Of a DNA stretch of 9,091 nt, positions 1 through 5,122 are shown one piece after another; the stretch's first letter is position 1, and the number at the start of each line of letters is the position of its first letter. The DNA is from DASRCB01 sp035653295 (GTDB lineage: Bacteria; Acidobacteriota; Terriglobia; Bryobacterales; Bryobacteraceae), in assembly GCA_035653295.1 (NCBI GenBank), contig DASRCB010000127.1, positions 1-9,091 on the forward strand, in the 5' to 3' direction. A program made the position numbers and the translations under genes. Below the pieces are notes generated by a model that was given only the letters and a program-made list of their open reading frames with translations, did no database searches and was not told the origin of the DNA.

Positions 1-320
1 GCGCCGGCGCGCAGCGATTTCAGGATCGCGTCCGGATCGTCCTTCCAGTGCAGTCCCACGACCAGCGGAGGTTCCGGCCCGGCCACGGCCCAGCGGACGA
101 TCTCACATGCCGCGTTGAGATCGGTGGCGGTATCGAGAAGAACGACGTCCGGCTGGATCTGACGCAGCCGTACTTCGAGTGCCTGCTGCGTCGGATAGGA
201 CTTCAGCTCCGCGCTGACCTGAAAGGCCATGGTCTGCCGCACGGACTCCGCGAACTGGCTGGCCAGCTCGCGGTCCGGCGCGATCATGACTGCAATCAGC
301 TCGGGCGCCCTGCCGTTCAT
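1..320 (-). CDS. cpaE: CpaE/TadZ-like pilus assembly protein, N-terminal receiver-like part (3' end outside window)
   Basis: Only the first 106 codons are visible; the gene runs off the left edge. The reading starts MNGRAPELIAVMI and has the alternating strand/helix pattern of a response-regulator receiver fold. There is an acidic residue after strand 1 (D16), VVLLD with D63 in the phospho-acceptor position, and an LRAG turn near residues 103-106. CpaE/TadZ proteins carry such a receiver-like or pseudo-receiver domain before a MinD/ParA-type ATPase domain. In known systems they localise the Tad pilus machine to the cell pole or membrane. The ATPase part is not in view, so the name rests on this fold plus position: the gene starts 20 bases after the cpaC stop, in classical Tad order. 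An AAAGG at 328-332, seven bases before the ATG, supports this start. A stand-alone response regulator is the main alternative. Confidence 0.7.
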   Translation of the reverse strand, partial: MNGRAPELIAVMIAPDRELASQFAESVRQTMAFQVSAELKSYPTQQALEVRLRQIQPDVVLLDTATDLNAACEIVRWAVAGPEPPLVVGLHWKDDPDAILKSLRAG

Positions 321-340
321 CGCTCTGCCTTTCGTGCGTT

Positions 341-1669
341 CTACTTTCTGGCGTGCGAGGCGGCCTTTGCCGTGTCCACGCTGGTGGGCAGGGCCGAGCC
401 CATGAACTCGCGCGGCATCACGGGAATGGGCGCCGGCTGGCCGGGCTGGAGCGGGTGCGTGATCTCGGGCGTCACCATCACCAGCAGCTCGTTCTTCGAC
501 TTGGTCAGCGAACGGCTCTTAAAGAACTCGCCGAGGATCGGAATGCTGGCCAGCCCGGGGATTTTGGCGAACGACTCCGTCACTTCGTTGTCGATCAGGC
601 CGGCGATGACGAAGGTCTGTCCCTCGCCCAGCTCGACATTCGTCTCCATCTTGCGCGAGGACAGGGCCGGAATCACGAAACCGCTGATCGAGACGGCATG
701 GGTATAGTCGAGGCTCGAAACTTCCGGCCGCACGTGCATGCGGATGGTGTGGTTGCCGGTGATTTCCGGAGTGAAGTTGAGCCGGATGCCGAACTCGCGG
801 AACTGGATGGTGACGGCGCCGGAGTTGCCGCCGCCCTGCAGCACCGGGATTGGGAACTCGCCACCGACAAGAAAGCTTGCTTCCTTGCCGTCGCTGGTGA
901 CCAGATTCGGCTCGGCGAGGATCTGGAGCAGATTGCGGGACTGCAGCGCCTGAATGGTGGCCGCGAGATTGAGGTCCGGGCGAAAGGCGAATATGTTCAG
1001 GGCATCGCTGATGCTGAACGTGCTCTGCCCGCCGCCGATGGATCCGGGGGTCGGCGCCACCGCGCCGCCGGTGGTGATGCGGCCGATGGTGTTGGTCGCG
1101 CCGGTCGAAATGAGGTTAAAGGCCCACTGCGAAGCGGCGGTCCGATCCACATCGGCGAATTTGACGTGTAAGAGCACCTGCTGCTGCACGGGGGCCGCAT
1201 CGACAACCAGATTGTTAACGATCTGCTTGCCGAAAGACGTGGCCATGGCTACGACGCGATCGGCCACATCCTTGTCGGGGACGCGTCCGGTCAGCGCCAG
1301 GGTGTCGTGCGAGGATTCCACATGGATCTCCGCCGCGGGGAAAGTATCTTTCAGCAGATGGCGCAGAGGCTCGAGGTTCTGCTCCACGGAGATGTTGTAG
1401 AACGTCCGCTCGCCGGCCTTACTCCACACGATGACCGTGACTGTGCCGGAAGACTTCCCGTGCAGCAGCAGTTCTCGCGTGGTCACGGGCGAGGCGTCGA
1501 CGACGTCCGGGTTGCTGGTCGAAATGCGGCCGATTTCCACCGGGTAATCGATGACCACGCTTTTGCCAATGGTCAGGTGCAGGTCCTGCTGCGTGGATTC
1601 CGGAGAACCGCCGGCAACAGCAAGCGCCGAGACAAAAAGGAGCGCTCCGAATGTACGTGAAATATTCAT
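341..1669 (-). CDS. cpaC: Tad pilus outer-membrane secretin CpaC/RcpA
   Basis: This 442-residue protein should form the outer-membrane channel through which the Flp pilus leaves the cell. The N-terminus (residues 1-21, MNISRTFGAL then hydrophobic, ending AVAGG) looks like a Sec signal peptide. No lipobox cysteine is seen. Residues about 29-96 fit the secretin N-terminal pilus domain (LHLTIGKSVVIDYP, then SNPDVVDAS). Residues about 98-157 fit a BON domain, with LTGRVPDKDVADRV. The secretin core spans about 245-405, with the signatures LAEPNLVTSDGKEASFLVGGE, LNFTPEI, ELGEGQTFVIAGLI, IPILGEFFKS and NELLVMVTPEI. The tail from about 406 is proline-rich. The chosen start (1669) has GAGGA eight bases upstream. 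A longer in-frame ATG at 1684 would put AAGGG only about one base from the start and add a charged MRNKA before the signal peptide. The gene lies between cpaB and cpaE; no cpaD lies between. Identification is confident. Confidence 0.93.
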   Translation of the reverse strand: MNISRTFGALLFVSALAVAGGSPESTQQDLHLTIGKSVVIDYPVEIGRISTSNPDVVDASPVTTRELLLHGKSSGTVTVIVWSKAGERTFYNISVEQNLEPLRHLLKDTFPAAEIHVESSHDTLALTGRVPDKDVADRVVAMATSFGKQIVNNLVVDAAPVQQQVLLHVKFADVDRTAASQWAFNLISTGATNTIGRITTGGAVAPTPGSIGGGQSTFSISDALNIFAFRPDLNLAATIQALQSRNLLQILAEPNLVTSDGKEASFLVGGEFPIPVLQGGGNSGAVTIQFREFGIRLNFTPEITGNHTIRMHVRPEVSSLDYTHAVSISGFVIPALSSRKMETNVELGEGQTFVIAGLIDNEVTESFAKIPGLASIPILGEFFKSRSLTKSKNELLVMVTPEITHPLQPGQPAPIPVMPREFMGSALPTSVDTAKAASHARK

Positions 1670-1677
1670 GGCCTTGT

Positions 1678-1682
1678 TCCTC
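1678..1682 (-). promoter_or_regulatory. Ribosome binding site deciding the cpaC start
   Basis: GAGGA on the minus strand lies eight bases before the ATG at 1669. It sits inside the 15 bases added by the alternative upstream ATG at 1684. The spacing favours the downstream ATG, which also begins a cleaner signal peptide. Confidence 0.6.
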
Positions 1683-1688
1683 ATTCCC

Positions 1689-2570
1689 TTACTGACTGAT
1701 GCGCGCCGGACCTACGGTCTCGACCGAGCGCTGTGTTCCGCGAATGACCACGATCTGATCAGGCGGAGGTGGAGGCGGCGGAACCGGCGCGGCCGCGGCG
1801 ACAGGAGCGGGACGCGGCCGGGGCTTCGCCTCGGCGGGCGGATGGATGGGCTTGCGCGGCATGCCGTACAGCTCGGCGACTTCCTTGGCCTGCGCCTTGG
1901 CCACCAGCTGATCGCTGCCGTTCCGCAGCACCAGCTGCAGACGTCCCTGATTGTTGGCGAGGGTGAGAATCTCGGCCTGCTCCGGAGTGGCCAGCAACGT
2001 TACGGTCGGCGCCGGCATGGCCTGGCCCTTGGCGTCGGGCTGCACCACGGTTCCAGCGGAGAGGACCGTGAGATTCTGCAGACAGGTTGCGGTCATGGTC
2101 GTGTCGCCGGCCGGCGGCTGGCCGGTAACCAGGACATCGACTCTCATGCCCGGCATCACGAAGCCGGCCACACCGGCCACGTCGTTCACTCGCACGGAGA
2201 CCGCGCGCATGCCCACCGGGATGATGGGCGCGAGGCCGAGACCGCTCCCACGGGCGGCGAGCCGCCCTTCAAGAACGGGCTCGTCCAGCAGGATGTTGCT
2301 GATCACCGGCCGGTCGACCACTTCCTCGACCTTGGAGAAGCCGCCCTTGGGGAACGCGGCGGCAACGATATGGCCGACCTTGACGTCGGTAGGCTTCACC
2401 ATGGTTCCGACGGTGAGCGGCCTTGCGGCAAGGACGATCTCTTTTGTGTCCATTTGACCTTCGGCCCGTTTGCCACCGCTGGCGCGGGCCGTGATCTGGT
2501 AGAAGATGCTGGCGATGATCAGCGCACCCACGAGGCTGACACCCAAAACCGTGATAAATCTGCGATCCAT
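1689..2570 (-). CDS. cpaB: Flp/Tad pilus assembly protein CpaB/RcpC
   Basis: This 293-residue protein has one N-terminal membrane helix (about 5-25, FITVLGVSLVGALIIASIFY), with the rest predicted periplasmic. Residues about 43-104 form a SAF-type domain: IVLAARPLTVGTMVKPTDVK, then the VVDRPVISNILLDEPVLEGRL region. The following RcpC/CpaB core (about 115-235) has IPVGMRAVSVRVNDVAGVAG, then FVMPGMRVDVLVTG and ATPEQAEILTLA. These are the usual CpaB signatures. The family works with the secretin at the outer membrane and is thought to bind or gate the channel. The segment at about 238-270 is Pro/Ala-rich with a run of prolines, and a short tail follows. GGAG at 2578-2581, seven bases before the ATG, supports the start. 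The stop is 19 bases before the cpaC start, so the two are almost certainly co-translated. Confidence 0.93.
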   Translation of the reverse strand: MDRRFITVLGVSLVGALIIASIFYQITARASGGKRAEGQMDTKEIVLAARPLTVGTMVKPTDVKVGHIVAAAFPKGGFSKVEEVVDRPVISNILLDEPVLEGRLAARGSGLGLAPIIPVGMRAVSVRVNDVAGVAGFVMPGMRVDVLVTGQPPAGDTTMTATCLQNLTVLSAGTVVQPDAKGQAMPAPTVTLLATPEQAEILTLANNQGRLQLVLRNGSDQLVAKAQAKEVAELYGMPRKPIHPPAEAKPRPRPAPVAAAAPVPPPPPPPDQIVVIRGTQRSVETVGPARISQ

Positions 2571-2608
2571 ATTTGTTCTCCAGGCCCGGCGGCGTCACCC
2601 GCACCGCT

Positions 2609-3067
2609 TCAGGCAATCAGACTGAGCCACACCCCTGCCGCAATCGCCGGCGCATAAGGGATGGAGGCCGACTCGCCGCCGGCGCCCTCCCGCGAAGGTT
2701 CGCGGCGCCGGCGCCATGCGCGCCGGCATAAAACGAACACAGCCAGTACCGCTCCACATATGGCCGCGGCGTAAGCAGCGGCGAGAATATGCGCGATTCC
2801 GATGACCGCGCCGAATCCGCTCATCAGCTTGATATCGCCGCCGCCCATGCCGCCGAGCAGGTAGAAAATCAAAAAGACGCCGAAGCCCGCCACGGCGCCC
2901 AGCAGCGAAGCGCCGACCCCGCGCCAGCCGTACACTGCCAGGTGCCAGACCACGCCGGCCGCCAGCGCCGACACCGGAATCCAGTTCGGTATCTGGCGCG
3001 ACCTCAAATCCTCAACAGTGGCCGCCATGCCGAATGCCACGGCCATGCCGGCCTGAACAACAGACAT
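2609..3067 (-). CDS. cpaA: Prepilin peptidase CpaA/TadV (type IV leader peptidase, A24 family)
   Basis: This 152-residue integral membrane protein is of normal length for the short CpaA/TadV prepilin peptidases, which lack the methyltransferase domain of PilD. It would cleave prepilins and pseudopilins on the cytoplasmic face of the inner membrane. Both catalytic aspartates of the aspartyl A24 family are visible: D20 in VEDLRSRQIPNW and D78 in GGMGGGDIKLMSGFGA. Hydrophobic segments alternate through the chain. A basic loop (RRAWRRRREPSREG, about 117-130) precedes a last hydrophobic segment. The frame stays open upstream to about 3355, but that extension is basic, low-complexity and overlaps another ORF. 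MSVVQAGMAV has GGAGAGGG upstream (3078-3085) and overlaps the stop of the 79-codon ORF as TGATG, so the short start is chosen. Confidence 0.93.
   Translation of the reverse strand: MSVVQAGMAVAFGMAATVEDLRSRQIPNWIPVSALAAGVVWHLAVYGWRGVGASLLGAVAGFGVFLIFYLLGGMGGGDIKLMSGFGAVIGIAHILAAAYAAAICGAVLAVFVLCRRAWRRRREPSREGAGGESASIPYAPAIAAGVWLSLIA
2681..2709. repeat. Interrupted inverted repeat inside cpaA
   Basis: CGCGAA-GG-TTCGCG (2691-2704) is a perfect six-base stem with a two-base loop. It is flanked by GGCGCC on the left (2681-2686) and GGCGCC on the right (2704-2709, sharing one base with the inner stem). It lies in the codons for the basic cytoplasmic loop of CpaA. It could fold in the mRNA, but there is no following T-run, so it is not called a terminator. 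GC-rich codons may be the whole explanation. Confidence 0.35.
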
Positions 3068-3306
3068 CAGTGCGCCGCCCTCTCCGGGTTGCTGCTTCGC
3101 CTGGGGCCGCGCAGGCCGGAGAAGAATCCGGTTCCGAAACCGGGCCGTCCTTCCAGCAGCAGGGGGGCGAGAAATCCCGCCTGGAGGGCGAACTCCGCCA
3201 GCGCTTTCCCCGAGGGCAGCCGCCACGGTCCGCCACCCAGCCATTCCACCGGCACAGGACGAAGATTTACATCCAGCGGCGCATTGCCGCGGCCTGCATG
3301 CTTCAT
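3067..3306 (-). CDS. Small protein with prepilin-like motif, coupled to cpaA; candidate divergent Flp pilin/pseudopilin
   Basis: This 79-residue ORF is not recognised with certainty. Its arrangement argues that it is a real gene. The start ATG overlaps the stop of the upstream gene (ATGA), the stop overlaps the cpaA start (TGATG), AGGAG lies at 3318-3322, and about three quarters of its codons end in G or C by hand count. Residues 1-33 are a Pro/Gly-rich leader. Then comes G33-KALAEF, matching the G/x4-E-(Y/F) cleavage pattern of Tad prepilins and TadE/F pseudopilins. A short hydrophobic run (39-51, FALQAGFLAPLLL) and a basic Gly/Pro/Arg-rich tail follow. It occupies the slot held by pilA/flp just before cpaA in Caulobacter-type loci. 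Against a normal pilin, the hydrophobic run is only about 13 residues, contains P48 and ends at E52. It may be a divergent pilin, a decayed one, or an unrelated leader-type peptide. Confidence 0.55.
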   Translation of the reverse strand: MKHAGRGNAPLDVNLRPVPVEWLGGGPWRLPSGKALAEFALQAGFLAPLLLEGRPGFGTGFFSGLRGPRRSSNPERAAH

Positions 3307-5036
3307 GATGGTCTGGTCTCCTGCGATATACTTCGGTCGGCTGGGAGCTTTTCATTAGGCTTCTGAGCGTGCTCGGTACCAGCGGGAGAGGACGATAAAC
3401 CAGGGCTTTTCAGCGGGTTAACGGGGGAAACACCTGAGGCGCTCGACGGGGGAACACCCTGGCCCCCGCTGCGCACAAACAGCACCGCTCGCTTGTCCTG
3501 GGCCACCACACGCCAGCCCGCATCCTGCCGCAGAAGCGCCGCCGCGGGCAGATCCGGCGGAACCAGGGCAGCAGTGAATTGGTACTTGTCCAGCACGCGG
3601 CGCCACTGTGGCTGGCCATTCAGGAACTGGACATACTCGGTTCCCAGGGCGCGCCCGTAGAAATCGGTCCGGCCATCGAGGAACACGCGCATGCGCGGCC
3701 AGTAGTGAAAGATCAGGTAATCGCCCCATTGGTCGGTGGTAAAGAGGCGGCCGCTCTGGAGAAGCTCACCGTTCGAACGAACCAGATGCACCGGGAACAG
3801 CTCTTCAGGAAAATCATCCGGCCAGGCGATGCCGAGCGGTGCAAACAAGAGGATGGCGATCACTGCCGGAGCGAGCAAGCCAGCGCGGCGCAGCTTCGGC
3901 GTGGTGTCGGACGCGATCTGATGCAGGATGCCGCTGATGGAGGCGCGTGAAGCGCGGGCGGTGAAACGCTCCCAAGCGCGCGTCAGCTCCAGCGCCAAGA
4001 CGGGAGTAGCCACGACCGCAAACAGGGGAATATGCCGGGCGCTGGTGAGCGCCATATGCGCGAAGAGGCCAACCGCGATCGCGCTGGTGAATTCGCGGCG
4101 GGCAAGAGCAAGCCCGGCGCACGCGATGGCGGCGATCAGCAGAATCTCGAACTGAAGCTGACTCTCGCCACGAAACGTGGGGGCCTGGAATTCCTGAACG
4201 ACCTCGCGAATCCAGCCCGAGCCGAGATAAGAGAACAAGTGCTGGTGCAGGCGATAACCGAAAGGATTGACGAAGGTCGCGGCGCAGCAGGACAGCAGCA
4301 GCGCGGCATAGCGACGGACCGAAGGAGCGCTCCAGAACCGCGTTACGCCCGACATCAACGCGGACACCGCGGCTCCGCAAAGCAGCACGCCGAGCCAGAC
4401 CAGCAGAATGACGAAGCCGCCGTGCAGATTCGTCCACAGCACGGTGGCGAACGGCAGAACCCACACCGCCCGCGTGGGTCGAACGCGGTCGAAATCGAGA
4501 AGCCACACCGCCCCGACAAACAACACCAGCGTGAACAGGTGCGGCCGCGCGAGGAAGTGGATGGTGGATGCCCCCGCCGCGAGCAGGGTGACGCCGATCG
4601 CCGCCAGACCGTTGGCCCCGCGCCAGACGGTGTACTGCAGCAGCAATGTCGTGAATACGGCAATGATGGCGCCGGCCAGCAGCACGATGCCCTTCATTCC
4701 GAAGGCGGAGAAGACCACGGCGAAAGCGACGTCGGAGAGCCATTCCCATGCGAACCACGGCTGCCCGGATTTCGAAAACGAGAACAGATCCTGCTGCGGC
4801 ACATGGCCGTGCTGAAGGATGTACTGGCCGGTGCGAATGTGCCACCCGGTATCGGCGTCGGCAAGCAGCGAGCTCCAGCCATGGTGGCCGGCCATGAACA
4901 GCCAGAGCAGCACGGCCAGAAAGAAGAAATCGCACAGCGAGGGCGTGAGCAGCGCCGCCGCGCCGCGCAACGGAGCATGCGGGCGCCCCGCGGAAGTCGG
5001 GGCAATGACGTGGATATCGCTCGCTGTTCCGGCCAA
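3303..5036 (-). CDS. Polytopic membrane protein, GT-C-type glycosyltransferase-like
   Basis: This 577-residue protein has about ten hydrophobic segments between residues 35 and 404, a soluble domain at about 405-523 and a disordered Pro/Ser-rich tail (about 524-577). After the first helix comes DADTGWHIRTGQ (60-71), then QQDLFSFSKSGQPWFAWEWL (81-100). An acidic first loop followed by an aromatic/Trp region recalls GT-C glycosyltransferases (PMT/ArnT-like), which use polyprenyl-phosphate sugars outside the inner membrane. The C-terminal part carries TTDQWGDYLIFHYWP and VFLDGRTDFYG, a combination I associate with uncharacterised bacterial proteins of this type. The enzyme and substrate are not established. 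The start is TTG (5036), with GGAG seven bases upstream and no better in-frame start nearby. The 86-base gap to the upstream gene shows no convincing promoter or terminator. The 3' end overlaps the next ORF by ATGA. Confidence 0.75.
   Translation of the reverse strand: MAGTASDIHVIAPTSAGRPHAPLRGAAALLTPSLCDFFFLAVLLWLFMAGHHGWSSLLADADTGWHIRTGQYILQHGHVPQQDLFSFSKSGQPWFAWEWLSDVAFAVVFSAFGMKGIVLLAGAIIAVFTTLLLQYTVWRGANGLAAIGVTLLAAGASTIHFLARPHLFTLVLFVGAVWLLDFDRVRPTRAVWVLPFATVLWTNLHGGFVILLVWLGVLLCGAAVSALMSGVTRFWSAPSVRRYAALLLSCCAATFVNPFGYRLHQHLFSYLGSGWIREVVQEFQAPTFRGESQLQFEILLIAAIACAGLALARREFTSAIAVGLFAHMALTSARHIPLFAVVATPVLALELTRAWERFTARASRASISGILHQIASDTTPKLRRAGLLAPAVIAILLFAPLGIAWPDDFPEELFPVHLVRSNGELLQSGRLFTTDQWGDYLIFHYWPRMRVFLDGRTDFYGRALGTEYVQFLNGQPQWRRVLDKYQFTAALVPPDLPAAALLRQDAGWRVVAQDKRAVLFVRSGGQGVPPSSASGVSPVNPLKSPGLSSSPAGTEHAQKPNEKLPADRSISQETRPS
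3421..3462. repeat. Imperfect tandem repeat in the 3' tail of the GT-C-like gene
   Basis: Two near-identical copies start at 3421 (ACGGGGGAAACACCTG) and 3446 (ACGGGGGAACACCCTGG), 25 bases apart. On the coding strand they give the similar peptides GVPPSS and GVSPVN. The period is not a multiple of three, and one copy differs by an insertion/deletion, which keeps the frame workable. It probably reflects a small local duplication in a low-constraint tail. Confidence 0.55.
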
Positions 5037-5043
5037 GTGGACA

Positions 5044-5047
5044 CTCC
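5044..5047 (-). promoter_or_regulatory. Ribosome binding site supporting a TTG start
   Basis: GGAG on the minus strand lies seven bases before the TTG at 5036. The next internal ATG in frame is codon 48, inside the first membrane helix, so the TTG is the best-supported start of the GT-C-like protein. Confidence 0.5.
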
Positions 5048-5122
5048 GCCCGTAGATCAGGCTCTGCGTACCAATCGGCCCCGCGGCGCTGCGCCTTTAA
5101 CGGAATCGCGCCGGGACGCGGC

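Noticed and set aside
1682..1684. ATG at 1684 as the cpaC start
   Set aside because: The AAGGG before it is only about one base away. The ATG at 1669 has GAGGA at eight bases and starts a cleaner signal peptide.
1551..2657. Plus-strand ORF of about 368 codons opposite cpaB
   Set aside because: His/Arg/Gly-rich shadow of cpaB; the minus-strand reading matches CpaB throughout.
3068..3355. In-frame N-terminal extension of cpaA
   Set aside because: It would add about 96 basic, low-complexity residues before a complete prepilin peptidase and overlap the 79-codon ORF. The TGATG junction and a Shine-Dalgarno favour the short start.
5037..5122. Promoter or terminator in the largest gap
   Set aside because: There is only a tiny GGCGC-A-GCGCC palindrome with no T-run and no convincing -35/-10 pair by eye. 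The gap supplies the GGAG site for the TTG start.
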